Source: Planctomycetia bacterium
GTDB taxonomy: Bacteria; Planctomycetota; Planctomycetia; Pirellulales; Thermoguttaceae
Direction of reading: 5' to 3'
Length of the DNA: 45,790 nucleotides
NCBI GenBank assembly: GCA_030527105.1
Contig: JAUNBK010000022.1
Coordinates: forward strand, 1 to 45,790
Below the pieces are notes generated by a model, which did no database searches, was not told the origin of the DNA, and saw nothing but the letters and a program-made list of their open reading frames with translations. The first letter of the stretch is position 1. Each line of letters opens with the position of its first letter. The position numbers and the translations under genes are program-made. Below are positions 34,030 to 42,269 of the stretch, piece by piece.

Positions 34030-35691
34030 TTAAAGCTCCCACACGGCAAAGGTTTTGTTCTCGTACACCTGTTTTTCAGCAGGCAGATCTCCTTTGAATC
34101 CCACAACATACTTGGCGTGGTACTTTCGTTTGATCGCGTCCAAACGTTGCTGCGGCAAGAGCGAAAAGGATTTGAGCCTCCCGTAGGGGCGCGTCATTTT
34201 TTGTTCGTCGACGCCATAAAATTGAATCTGAATTCGATTCCACCACTCGCACAAACTCGCTGCGTCTTGAGGAATATCTTTCCACACGCCGACAACAGGG
34301 CGCCGCGAATACCACGAGAAAGTCCGCGTGTTGTACGGCACCATAAAAATGTCGTCAGGCGCGGTTTTTTCCCTCGCGAATCGACACACGTCGAGCCAAT
34401 CTTCGCCTTTCGCGGCACCAGCGCATTGCCTCGGTGGTTTGGATTCCCACACGCGTTGCCCCGCGAAATAGACTTGGTACCCAGCCGCCAAAACGAGAGC
34501 CGCGAGCATGATCGTTCGACTCAATTGGAGCCTTTTGCGCAGATTTTTTCGACGGCGTTCGAATTCTTTCCTCTCTTTTTTCGTCCATTTTTCCTGCTCG
34601 ACGGAGGGATTTTTCAATTTGCCCGCGTCGAGTTCCTCGTCCCGCACGCTCTCGGAGCAGAATTTCACCCCCAAAATCGCGACGCCCATCGGGACGCAAA
34701 CGTCCACCATTCGGAACCAATAAAACCTCATGAGCGACGCGACAAAGTCGGGCGACGTATTAATGAGCAAGTTGATGATCCACCCTCCAACGAGAAAACA
34801 GGTCGTGGAATAAACGAACATTCGGAGGTGCATTTCTCCGTTGGAGTATCTCGGACGGGCGCAAAGGGCGTTCCAAATCATGAACATCATGCCAAAATAG
34901 AGCGCCTTCTCGGGTGTTCTTTGAACGATGTGGCTCAGGAGGAGATGATGAGGCAGGCGCTCGAAAACATAGAGACGATTCGCAAGACGAACGGTCTCGT
35001 GCGAGACATCCACATTCATCAGGAGCGCAGGGACAAGGGCGGGGAGCGAAATCAAAATCGCCACGATTGCCCACGGCGCGACAGTGAGAAACGAGGGAAT
35101 GTGCGTTTCGTTCGGACTCCACCATCGCATGAAGACCCACGTGAGTCCCAACGCGACGAGTCCCCAGCCGCCGACAAGAACGTGAAAAAGAGCGGCAACG
35201 CCCATAAAAACCCACGCGAGATTCCACCGGTTCCGCACCATGAACCCCACTCCCAAAAAGAGAAACGCATACGCGAAACACTTCGCCTCGACGCCACCAA
35301 CGACCCATTCTCCCGCAAAATTGTAATTTTCGGAGAGAAAACAAAACAAAAGGGCAGAGAGAAGAGCGGCTCCAAATCGCGAAAAAATGGGCGAGACCAT
35401 ATACACCCACCCCCACGCGAGAAGGAACCAAACGATTGATCGGCAGACCCAGGCGAACGTTTCTTTCTCACAAAATTGGGAAATCCACCCAACGCTATAA
35501 TAAAACACCAGGTGCGCGTCGGGGGTGTTGAGGAAAAAATCGTTTTTCACGTAATCTGGATTCCAAAAGTGCATCGCTTTTCCCAAATAATGCGCTTCGT
35601 TCACGTCTGGAACGGAATACGCTCCGCAGAGAACAAAGGCGAGGAAAACGAGCAGCGTTTCGAGCCAAAAAAGTCGTTTGGGAGTGTGCAT
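34030..35691 (-). CDS. Polytopic membrane protein (GT-C-like / DUF6798-like), 553 aa
   Basis: About ten hydrophobic segments, a charged cytosolic loop rich in Lys/Glu/Arg (about 350-395), and a C-terminal soluble domain. The first extracytoplasmic loop contains SVPDVNEAHYLGKAMHFW, similar in position to the acidic motif of GT-C glycosyltransferases, and the C-terminal KYHAKYVVGFKGDLP region resembles the end of such proteins. I associate this architecture with DUF6798 proteins of planctomycetes, from memory. A MITE-like element starts 2 nt upstream of the ATG, so the leader and ribosome binding site derive from that element (AAGAAG). Function in glycan transfer is only a suggestion. Confidence 0.82.
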   Translation of the reverse strand: MHTPKRLFWLETLLVFLAFVLCGAYSVPDVNEAHYLGKAMHFWNPDYVKNDFFLNTPDAHLVFYYSVGWISQFCEKETFAWVCRSIVWFLLAWGWVYMVSPIFSRFGAALLSALLFCFLSENYNFAGEWVVGGVEAKCFAYAFLFLGVGFMVRNRWNLAWVFMGVAALFHVLVGGWGLVALGLTWVFMRWWSPNETHIPSFLTVAPWAIVAILISLPALVPALLMNVDVSHETVRLANRLYVFERLPHHLLLSHIVQRTPEKALYFGMMFMIWNALCARPRYSNGEMHLRMFVYSTTCFLVGGWIINLLINTSPDFVASLMRFYWFRMVDVCVPMGVAILGVKFCSESVRDEELDAGKLKNPSVEQEKWTKKERKEFERRRKNLRKRLQLSRTIMLAALVLAAGYQVYFAGQRVWESKPPRQCAGAAKGEDWLDVCRFAREKTAPDDIFMVPYNTRTFSWYSRRPVVGVWKDIPQDAASLCEWWNRIQIQFYGVDEQKMTRPYGRLKSFSLLPQQRLDAIKRKYHAKYVVGFKGDLPAEKQVYENKTFAVWEL

Positions 35692-35692
35692 T

Positions 35693-35797
35693 TTATAATA
35701 CTTCTTGTTAAAATTCCCGGAGTCGTCCGCAGTCGGAGCTACGCACCACGGATTCCAGAACTTTGTGAAAACTCAAATTCATTTAAGCGCCAGTATA
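35693..35797 (+). repeat. MITE-like palindromic element, copy G (degenerate right half)
   Basis: The left end is intact (TATAATACTTCTTGTTAAAA) up to GGAGCTACGCACCACGG; the right half is worn but ends ATTTAAGCGCCAGTATAT. It begins 2 nt upstream of the membrane-protein ATG at 35691. Confidence 0.8.
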
Positions 35798-35907
35798 TTA
35801 TATAATTTAAAGGATACGCACGAAAAAAACAGGGGGAGGGCACGCCCAAACAACAAATTTATCAACATTTTTGTGGACGAACTTACCCTATTTTACACTC
35901 GCCATGC

Positions 35908-36014
35908 TTATACTCATCGTCGTTTAAAATTCCCGTTTGTGCGACGCTTTGCGAGTCGAGGTGCTAGATCCAACGGCGGACGGCTCCGAAAATTTCAACG
36001 CGAAGCAGTATAAA
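35908..36014 (-). repeat. MITE-like palindromic element, copy H
   Basis: Nearly full-length, inverse orientation, with a short deletion in the central hairpin (GTCGAGGTGCTAGATCC). It faces copy G across about 110 bp of AT-rich spacer in which no gene is recognised. Confidence 0.85.
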
Positions 36015-36069
36015 AGCCGCCAAGACTCCTCCACAGCGTGTTTTTTCCCCTTTTTCTCCCCACCCCCCC

Positions 36070-36097
36070 TTGTTTTTTGGAGCGAATGTGCTATAAC
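36070..36097 (+). promoter_or_regulatory. Promoter of the tRNA gene
   Basis: TTGTTT (36070-36075), 16-nt spacer, TATAAC (36092-36097); transcription would begin about 45 nt before the tRNA. Confidence 0.6.
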
Positions 36098-36148
36098 TAA
36101 GCCATCAATGTGATTGATAAATGGAACGCATACGTGATTCCTATAGAT

Positions 36149-36221
36149 CGCGGGGTAGAGCAGCTGGTAGCTCATGAGGCTCATAACCTCAGGGTCGCAG
36201 GTTCGAGTCCTGCCCCCGCCA
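36149..36221 (+). tRNA. tRNA-Met(CAT), initiator-like
   Basis: A 73-nt cloverleaf: acceptor GCGGGG/CCCCGC with an unpaired C1-C72, D-stem GAGC/GCTC, anticodon stem TGAGG/CCTCA with loop CTCATAA (anticodon CAT), T-arm GCAGG TTCGAGT CCTGC. The open 1-72 position and the A11-T24 pair are initiator hallmarks. The usual three G-C pairs at the base of the anticodon stem are reduced to two (A29-T41). CCA is not encoded; CTTTTTAT follows. Confidence 0.92.
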
Positions 36222-36242
36222 CTTTTTATACTTATGTGTAGG

Positions 36243-36279
36243 GACCTTATTCGGTTTGAAACGAACGAGGTCTTTTTTT
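36243..36279 (+). terminator. Rho-independent terminator after the tRNA
   Basis: GACCTTATTCG (36243-36253) pairs with CGAACGAGGTC (36262-36272), followed by seven T residues. Confidence 0.8.
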
Positions 36280-36312
36280 CTGCCCTAATTTAATAAAATG
36301 GAAGAGGAACCA

Positions 36313-37260
36313 ATGTCGAATCCATGTTTTGACGCTTCGAGCGACCCTCAAACGTATGCGCAGGAAGTTGCCGAGGCGCTTTTGAAGACTGATTTCCAAA
36401 TGTTGGAGCGCATTGCGGAAGCGATTCTCGAAACGAAAAAAAACGACGCAACCATTTTCACGGCAGGCAACGGCGGGAGTGCCGCGACGGCAAGCCATAT
36501 CATCAACGATTTGACGAAAGGCTGTAGAATTCACCAGAGGAATGGGTTCAAAACCATTTGTCTCAACGATTCCTCCGTCCTTGTGACGTGCCTCGCGAAC
36601 GATTTTTGCTACGAAGATGTCTACAAAATCCTCCTCCGCACTTTGGGCAAGCCGGGAGACCTCCTCATCGTTTATAGTGGCAGTGGAAATTCCCCAAACA
36701 TTCTCCGACTTTGCGAGCAAGCGAGAGAAATGGGAATTCTCATCGTCGCTTTCGGCGGAAGAGACGGTGGAAAAATGAAGAACCTTGCCGACCTCTGTCT
36801 CTTGGCTCCAACGGACTCCATGGAGCAGATTGAGGACCTTCACGTCGTTTATTTTCACTCTCTCGTCTGCTCCTTGAAAAAAAAACTCCGAGAGTCGTGG
36901 GACATGGAAATTTTCACGTTCCCGGGCAAGCTCGCCCCGCGCAGGTTCCTTCTTTGCAACTCCATTGAGGAGAAAAATGTGGCAGGGCGCGAGGCGTTTT
37001 GCGCGAAGGTTGCCGAGACGGAATCGGTGGTGGTTGATTTGTCGCATGTCGATTCTTCTGCGGAGGGGGCAAATGCAGAGGGGGCAAACGTCCTCATCTC
37101 TGCCGATCCTGAAGCGGATTGCGTCCAAAATCTCGCGGGATACTTGGTGGGAATCGCTCCAGATGATGAGTCGCGAGAAAAATGTATCCAAGCTGGCGCA
37201 AAATGCCTTGTGCCCGATCTCACGAACGCGGAAAGATTGTTGCGATTGTTTCAAAAATAG
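36313..37260 (+). CDS. SIS-domain phosphosugar isomerase (GmhA-like) with C-terminal extension
   Basis: 315 aa from the ATG at 36313 with GAGGAA just upstream; an ATG at 36298 is possible. Residues ~1-190 form a SIS domain of the sedoheptulose-7-phosphate isomerase type: FTAGNGGSAATASHIINDLT, CLNDSSVLVTCLANDFCYED, IVYSGSGNSPNIL and AFGGRDGG. GmhA-like enzymes make D-glycero-D-manno-heptose phosphates for surface glycans. The remaining ~120 residues are not part of GmhA and look like a small Rossmann-like domain ending GAKCLVPDLTNAERLLRLF; they include a tandem AEGAN-AEGAN duplication. It converges with the methyltransferase gene. Confidence 0.85.
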   Translation: MSNPCFDASSDPQTYAQEVAEALLKTDFQMLERIAEAILETKKNDATIFTAGNGGSAATASHIINDLTKGCRIHQRNGFKTICLNDSSVLVTCLANDFCYEDVYKILLRTLGKPGDLLIVYSGSGNSPNILRLCEQAREMGILIVAFGGRDGGKMKNLADLCLLAPTDSMEQIEDLHVVYFHSLVCSLKKKLRESWDMEIFTFPGKLAPRRFLLCNSIEEKNVAGREAFCAKVAETESVVVDLSHVDSSAEGANAEGANVLISADPEADCVQNLAGYLVGIAPDDESREKCIQAGAKCLVPDLTNAERLLRLFQK

Positions 37261-37293
37261 CAACTCGCTCAAAGTTTTCATTTTTCACACATT

Positions 37294-37323
37294 TTGGGAG
37301 TCACACCGCACGCGACTCCCAAA
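37294..37323. terminator. Bidirectional terminator hairpin
   Basis: TTTGGGAGTC (37294-37303) pairs perfectly with GACTCCCAAA (37314-37323) between the convergent isomerase and methyltransferase genes. Confidence 0.65.
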
Positions 37324-37350
37324 GTGGACTACCCTGCTCCGCCCCTTAGC

Positions 37351-38724
37351 TCACTTCGAAAAGACCAAAATCGTTCTCTTCGAATCCGGCACCGGGTGCG
37401 TCTCGCAATGAGGGAAATACTCTCCAAAAACCTGAACGCAACGCTCAAGCGTGTATTCGGGGAAAATATCCTCCCGAGCGCTCAAAAGTCGTTGCGTCTG
37501 GGAGTCGTCTTTGGGCACAAACTCAACCACCGCGACGGGCGCCAATTGATCGAACAATTGCGCAACATACCGCAGCGGGAGGTTGTTCCCAATGCACAAA
37601 TGATGGATGAGCGCAAGCCCCAACGCGACGTCACACCGCGCACGATTGAGGAATGAATCCCGCTCCCCATTCATCCAACCAAGACTTGGGCTGGGGTTGC
37701 ACAAATCAATCAGGACTGGATAAATGGACGTCTCGTCATTTTTGCGCACTTGGATGTAGTTTTTGTCGACCGCGACCGGATCAATGTCTGCCGAGATGAC
37801 GACGGGGACGGAATCAGGCACCTGACGCGAAAACTCTCCGCAATTCGCGCCCAAGTCGCAAACGCGCGCGGGTTGGAATTTTCGGCAAATTTCCTCGATC
37901 AGCGCCTTTTTCGCCTTGAACGCGCTGTCGGAATAGTTGATGTCGTTGTAATAATCGCCCCACTCCGTGCTCATTTTGGCGGAGCGAATCGATTTCACGA
38001 AATTAACGAGCGAATCCAGAAGTTGATACAACGAACTCTTGGACACAGGCTTGGAGGGTTTCTCCCGATTCGCCTCGCTTTTTCCCCGGGTATTTTCGTA
38101 CTTGGCAATCATCCGGGCGTGCAAATGAATATGAAGCAGACACGCAAAGCTGAGCCACGAGCGGCGCGGCAGCTGTTTCGACGTGAAATCAATGGGGAAG
38201 CCGTCCAACCACGCGCGAAAAAGCTGCCCGTAGCGAACGTCCCTCGCCATGAGAAGCAGCGGACCGAGAAAATGCATGACGAATTGCCGATACGCATTCC
38301 ACGGCGTCCCTTCCTCATAGCGCTCGAAGGATTGGAGATCAATCATGACGGGGCGCGCATTGAGGAGTTGGATGTTGTATGCGGAGGCGTCTTTGAGGGT
38401 CATGTTGAAATCAAGCGCCTTGATTTGGAGCTTGAGCGTAAAAAGCGCCGCCTCCTTGAGTTGATGGAACGACCACTCATACGGGCAAGAAATCCACGGG
38501 AGGCGCTCAACCTCAATGACTTTTTCAGCGCCATTGATGCGCGCGGGGTCGACTTCTTGAAACTCAGGGATCCACTTTTTTTTGAGGAGTTCCTTCGCCA
38601 ATCCGCTTTCAACGAAAAGACGATAATCCTCCACCCCGTCGGCATAAATGGCGCGATAAATGCGGTCGTTTTCGACAAACACGCCGCCCGCCGGGTCACG
38701 AAAAGAACCGAAAACTTTTTCCAT
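37351..38724 (-). CDS. SAM-dependent methyltransferase with kinase-like N-terminal half
   Basis: 457 aa. The C-terminal half is a class I methyltransferase: motif I ARVCDLGANCGEFSR near residue 290, an acidic strand end ISADIDPVAVD, and LALIHHLCIG. The N-terminal half contains TLKDASAYNIQLLNARPVMI followed by DLQSFERYEEG, which resembles the catalytic loop and metal-binding Asp of small-molecule/protein-kinase folds. It is close to what is often annotated as NoeA-related methyltransferases of polysaccharide loci. Its ATG overlaps the stop of the upstream 68-aa membrane protein gene (TAATG), so the two are translationally coupled. The acceptor molecule is unknown; a surface glycan is plausible. 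Confidence 0.85.
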   Translation of the reverse strand: MEKVFGSFRDPAGGVFVENDRIYRAIYADGVEDYRLFVESGLAKELLKKKWIPEFQEVDPARINGAEKVIEVERLPWISCPYEWSFHQLKEAALFTLKLQIKALDFNMTLKDASAYNIQLLNARPVMIDLQSFERYEEGTPWNAYRQFVMHFLGPLLLMARDVRYGQLFRAWLDGFPIDFTSKQLPRRSWLSFACLLHIHLHARMIAKYENTRGKSEANREKPSKPVSKSSLYQLLDSLVNFVKSIRSAKMSTEWGDYYNDINYSDSAFKAKKALIEEICRKFQPARVCDLGANCGEFSRQVPDSVPVVISADIDPVAVDKNYIQVRKNDETSIYPVLIDLCNPSPSLGWMNGERDSFLNRARCDVALGLALIHHLCIGNNLPLRYVAQLFDQLAPVAVVEFVPKDDSQTQRLLSAREDIFPEYTLERCVQVFGEYFPHCETHPVPDSKRTILVFSK

Positions 38725-38930
38725 TATTTCTGCTCCCCAGCGGCTGTGTCATCAGAATCCTCGGAAAGCGCCTGCGAATCCTTCTCTTCCAGCATATCTA
38801 AAACATCCTGTTTCCTCCGGGGGAACATCCACGCCCAGATGGGTCGGAAAAAAGCGACAAATCCTAAAAAACCAGCCGCCAAAACTTGCAAAATGACGCT
38901 CCCCGTGAAAGGATCGATATATGCCAACAT
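38724..38930 (-). CDS. Small single-pass membrane protein (68 aa)
   Basis: Starts at the ATG at 38930, preceded by CAGGAGAT at good spacing; the longer open frame runs into a repeat. It opens MLAYIDPFTGSVILQVLAAG, matching the short IDPxTGS-type membrane proteins often encoded beside NoeA-like methyltransferases. One membrane helix is followed by a basic patch (FPRRKQD) and an acidic tail. Stop and next start overlap. It may anchor or regulate the coupled methyltransferase; that is inference from gene order. Confidence 0.82.
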   Translation of the reverse strand: MLAYIDPFTGSVILQVLAAGFLGFVAFFRPIWAWMFPRRKQDVLDMLEEKDSQALSEDSDDTAAGEQK

Positions 38931-38952
38931 GAAAGTATCTCCTGTTACACGT

Positions 38953-39061
38953 TTTATAGTACTTCGCGTTAAAATTTCCGGTTCCGTCCGTCGTTGGAAC
39001 CACACACCACGGCTCGCAATGCGTCGCGCAGAACGGGAATTTTAAAGCACGATGAGTAGTA
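38953..39061 (+). repeat. MITE-like palindromic element, copy I
   Basis: Full-length copy. Its left end (TTTATAGTACTTCGCG) lies 22 nt before the start codon of the 68-aa protein gene, with the ribosome binding site in between; the right end is AAAGCACGATGAGTAGTA. Confidence 0.88.
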
Positions 39062-39101
39062 CATACTTATCACTCTTAAAATCTACGCTTCACAAAGCTT
39101 T

Positions 39102-41033
39102 TCATGCCGCGCTACGACGTCTCCAAAGGCAAGTAACTCCGAGGAATCCCGCGCCCATAATCATCAACACGTACGTGCCCGGTTCTGGAACGGCATTGTC
39201 CGCCGACATGACTTCGCCCATATAAAACGAGGTGATGAGACTAAACATTCCCAAATCCGCCTCGCCAAACATATCCATAACCCGGACCTCCCACTCACCA
39301 ACGGGCGACTCGCCCCAAAATGCGTTCGACGAGAAAGTCCAAAACAACTCATCATCCTCCAGCGCTGTGTCGTTCGCTTCGTTATCCTCAAAACAGAGAA
39401 TGCTCTCCGTGTTGGAGGGAGAAACGACTTCGATGCGCAAATCTCCGAGATACGGTGCGTCTATTCCAATCGTTAGAGCCATTTCCTCCAACGGCTGAAT
39501 CTCCAAATCCGCGAATGAATCCTCCGTAAAAGTCGCGCGGAACTCAATCTGCGCCACTGGTGTTGCCTCTGCCGCAAGAATCGTGGAACCGACGGGGGGC
39601 GTGAGCGACGCAGCGTCGGGGTCAAAAAGATACTGCATCGTCGAACAGAGAACCGGACCGCTTACGACGATCGGTGCCATGGAAACAGCATCAAAATTGC
39701 TCACGCGCACCAGCGACGAGTCCGTCCCTGACGTTGTTTCCGGCATAAGATCGGCTTGCGCATAAGCATAGACGTCGTCGTCAAGTCGCGTAAAATCGAC
39801 GCTGCCTCCAGTCGTGGTTAATTCCCACTCGACCGTGAGACGCGATTGTGGTGAGACGTCCAACGTCGTTACGGCAGCGGAGACAAGTTTCTCGGCATTG
39901 ATCCGTCCGAAACCATACGTCGGGGAGAACGCGTTGCCCGCAGCGTTTGTCGTCCACGCAGTATACTCATCGGTGGCTCCAGGGTCAATTTTGTCCGAAG
40001 TCTGCACGAGCAGATGTTTCATGAGACGCGGCGTCATTTCCGACACGTTCGGATTGTCTTTGATTGCCTCGACCGCAAGCGCCATGATGCCCGACGCAAC
40101 AGGCGCCGCCGCAGAAGTGCCGCCAAAAACCGTGGTATAGACACTGCTTGCCTCCAGCGTATCCCCTTTCGTGGAGAGCGCCACTGCGGACGTAGGAATA
40201 CGGGTGCCAAGTGCGCTTATGAAAACGTTGGAACCGTAACAGCTGAATGATGAGTAGGTGTCGTATGTGTCGTCATACGACCAACCTCCCAAAGCCCCCA
40301 CAACAATCGTGTCGGGATGCGCTTGAAATCCCTTTTTGTTGGCGTCCTTCGCATTTGGAAGTATATTGCCCCCATTATCGCGACCGTCTCGTGAGTTGCC
40401 CGCAGAATAAACCAAAATAACGTTCGATTCCGTCGCTTCGCGAATCGCCAGGGCGGCGTTCATGCCGTCCAGCCCATCGAAAAAGTTTCCCAAACTCCCC
40501 AGCACAGTCCCGAACCCAGTTCCCATACCGTAGCTGTTGTTTTTTATGTCGATCGTATCGTTGCCATAGCGCAGCGCAGCGGCAATTGATGGGGACATCA
40601 GGTCTGTTCCAAGACCAACGAGCGAAGCCCCGTATGCAGGAGCAATGAGGGGCGTGGAGAGGAATCCATAGTCAACGTTCGTTGTACCATATGCTGCGAC
40701 GCAACCCGCCACGGAGGTACCATGGGTGTCGTCGAGTGCACGCGGGTTGGAGCCGATCGTGGTCGAGAGGCTGTCTGTGTATATATCATACTCGAAAAAA
40801 CGACATGCGTCCCCAACGACACGCGTTGAGTAGTATGAGTGATCCATATACATGGAATCATCCACGATGCCGACCACAACGCCAGCACCACTATAGCCTG
40901 CCGACCACACAGGGTTGACGCCCGTTGTTGTGAGGTGTGGAAGCTGCGTTGTAGGAGGGTCATCTCCGCAAGCCAGTGTTGAAAATGCGATCAATGCTGC
41001 CAAAAACAGATAAAAAGTGCGTCTGCGCTGCAT
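39102..41033 (-). CDS. Secreted subtilisin-like (S8) protease with P domain and PEP-CTERM sorting signal
   Basis: 643 aa from the ATG at 41033, preceded by AGAGGG; the open frame upstream runs through a repeat and is rejected. A signal peptide (about 1-22) is followed by an S8 catalytic domain with Asp near 58-59 (VVVGIVDDS), His104 (DDTHGTSVAG) and Ser307 (FGGTSAAAPVASG); the AYSAGN-like oxyanion Asn is in VYSAGNSRD. A proprotein-convertase P-like beta domain (about 500-610) precedes the C-terminal PEP-CTERM signal: VPEPGTYVLMIMG, hydrophobic helix, CLWRRRSAA. Such tails are processed by an exosortase that is not in this window. There is no clear prodomain. Kexin-like substrate choice is not predictable. 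Confidence 0.9.
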   Translation of the reverse strand: MQRRRTFYLFLAALIAFSTLACGDDPPTTQLPHLTTTGVNPVWSAGYSGAGVVVGIVDDSMYMDHSYYSTRVVGDACRFFEYDIYTDSLSTTIGSNPRALDDTHGTSVAGCVAAYGTTNVDYGFLSTPLIAPAYGASLVGLGTDLMSPSIAAALRYGNDTIDIKNNSYGMGTGFGTVLGSLGNFFDGLDGMNAALAIREATESNVILVYSAGNSRDGRDNGGNILPNAKDANKKGFQAHPDTIVVGALGGWSYDDTYDTYSSFSCYGSNVFISALGTRIPTSAVALSTKGDTLEASSVYTTVFGGTSAAAPVASGIMALAVEAIKDNPNVSEMTPRLMKHLLVQTSDKIDPGATDEYTAWTTNAAGNAFSPTYGFGRINAEKLVSAAVTTLDVSPQSRLTVEWELTTTGGSVDFTRLDDDVYAYAQADLMPETTSGTDSSLVRVSNFDAVSMAPIVVSGPVLCSTMQYLFDPDAASLTPPVGSTILAAEATPVAQIEFRATFTEDSFADLEIQPLEEMALTIGIDAPYLGDLRIEVVSPSNTESILCFEDNEANDTALEDDELFWTFSSNAFWGESPVGEWEVRVMDMFGEADLGMFSLITSFYMGEVMSADNAVPEPGTYVLMIMGAGFLGVTCLWRRRSAA

Positions 41034-41058
41034 GTTTCCCTCTACTTTGTAAAAAGGT

Positions 41059-41165
41059 TTTATACTCGCTCCTTTAAATTCCCGCTTTATGCGACGCTTT
41101 GCGAGTCGTGGTGCGTAGCTCCAACGGCGGACGGTACCGGAAATTTCAACGAGAAGTATCATAAA
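41059..41165 (-). repeat. MITE-like palindromic element, copy J
   Basis: Full-length copy; the TATACTCG end lies 25 nt before the protease ATG, so it forms part of the leader. Confidence 0.9.
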
Positions 41166-41295
41166 TACAAAAAACGGCATCGAAACCATTGGATAGATTA
41201 TACCCTGTTTTCACCAAAATGCAAGGAGTTTTATCGAGAAAATGGAGAATATTGGGAAAAAAGAAAAATATTTCGCAAAATCTCGCTGGGGGCTA

Positions 41296-41324
41296 TTGAA
41301 ATACCTACAAGTTGGAAGTACAAT
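41296..41324 (+). promoter_or_regulatory. Promoter of the second DUF1080 gene
   Basis: TTGAAA (41296-41301), 17-nt spacer, TACAAT (41319-41324), about 50 nt before the ATG. Confidence 0.65.
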
Positions 41325-41372
41325 GGCGGTCGGTGTGTATTTTATTAATTTCATTTAACGAAAGGATCCATA

Positions 41373-42065
41373 ATGAGAACTTTTGCATTTGCACTTGCCT
41401 TGACGCTGAGCGCCGTTCTTTGCGCGCAGGAGACCCCCGCCGACAAGCCCGTCCCCGAAGGTTTTGTCCAAATTTTCGACGGCAAGTCGCTCGAGGGGTG
41501 GGATGGAGACCCCACTTTTTGGAGTGTCCAGGACGGCTGCATCACGGGGATTTCGACCTCTGAGAAATCCGTTCAATACAACACCTTCCTAGTTTGGGAG
41601 GGGGAAGTTGCCGATTTTGAACTCCTGATCGACTTCCGACTCTACAACCATAATTCTGGCATTCAGTATCGCGCGTTTCTCAATCCGGGCAAACCTTGGA
41701 GCCTCGGGGGGTATCAAGGCGACATTGCGGGGCAGCCGCACATGGGGATCGTTTATGGAGAAAACTTCCGTGGAATCCTCTCCGAGCGCGGAAATAAAAC
41801 GCTCCTCAAGGACGGAAAGAAAACCGTCGTTGAATCGATTGGCGACAAAAACGATCTCCTCAAAGCAGTCGATTTGGAGGGGTGGAACACGTATCGCATC
41901 GTCGCGAAAGGGAACGTTTGCACGCAATACATTAATGGTGTGAAGATGTCCGAAGTCGTTGACGAAGACGACGTGGCGCGCGCCTCTGGTCTCCTCGGAT
42001 TGCAGATGCATGTTGGTCCCTCCATGAAGGTGCAATTCAAAAATGTTTTTTTGAAGAAATTTTAA
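41373..42065 (+). CDS. Secreted DUF1080 (3-keto-disaccharide hydrolase family) protein 2
   Basis: 230 aa with GAAAGGA before the ATG. A signal peptide (about 1-18, ending VLCAQE) precedes a compact DUF1080 jelly-roll: FVQIFDGKSLEGWDGDPTFW, ADFELLIDFRLYNHNSGIQY, GYQGDIAG, WNTYRIVAKGN and GLLGLQMHVGPSMKVQFKNV with the final KKF. Members are exported carbohydrate-active proteins, some cleaving 3-keto-disaccharides. It is a distant paralogue of the protein at 26998. The following beta-helix gene is on the same strand but separated by a hairpin-rich spacer and a repeat. Confidence 0.92.
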   Translation: MRTFAFALALTLSAVLCAQETPADKPVPEGFVQIFDGKSLEGWDGDPTFWSVQDGCITGISTSEKSVQYNTFLVWEGEVADFELLIDFRLYNHNSGIQYRAFLNPGKPWSLGGYQGDIAGQPHMGIVYGENFRGILSERGNKTLLKDGKKTVVESIGDKNDLLKAVDLEGWNTYRIVAKGNVCTQYINGVKMSEVVDEDDVARASGLLGLQMHVGPSMKVQFKNVFLKKF

Positions 42066-42098
42066 ACGTCTCCTTTTTGATTAGATCGAAAAATTTCC

Positions 42099-42136
42099 AC
42101 CCCGCTGCGTGTCGCCACGCGATTCGACGGCGGGGT
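42099..42136 (+). terminator. Branched hairpin after the DUF1080 gene
   Basis: ACCCCGC (42099-42105) pairs with GCGGGGT (42130-42136), enclosing a second stem GCGTG/CACGC. No T-run follows, so termination is uncertain. Confidence 0.4.
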
Positions 42137-42146
42137 TCCTCCCACA

Positions 42147-42257
42147 TTTTATACCCGTTTTCCTTTAAAATTCCCGTTTTATGCAACGTTTTGCGAGCCG
42201 TGGTGCGTAGCTCCAACGGCGGACGGAATCGGAAATTTCAACGAGAAGTACTATAAC
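42147..42257 (-). repeat. MITE-like palindromic element, copy K
   Basis: Full-length copy ending 13 nt before the start codon of the beta-helix gene. No other ribosome binding site is visible there, so the element supplies the leader. Confidence 0.9.
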
Positions 42258-42269
42258 CCACCTTTTATC

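Noticed and set aside
34117..35439. 440-codon open frame on the plus strand
   Set aside because: Antisense to the polytopic membrane protein, with an Arg/His/Pro-rich composition typical of a shadow frame.
36247..37281. 344-codon open frame on the minus strand
   Set aside because: Antisense to the SIS isomerase, whose motifs are clear.
37750..39045. 431-codon open frame on the plus strand
   Set aside because: Antisense to the methyltransferase and its small partner and runs through a MITE-like repeat.
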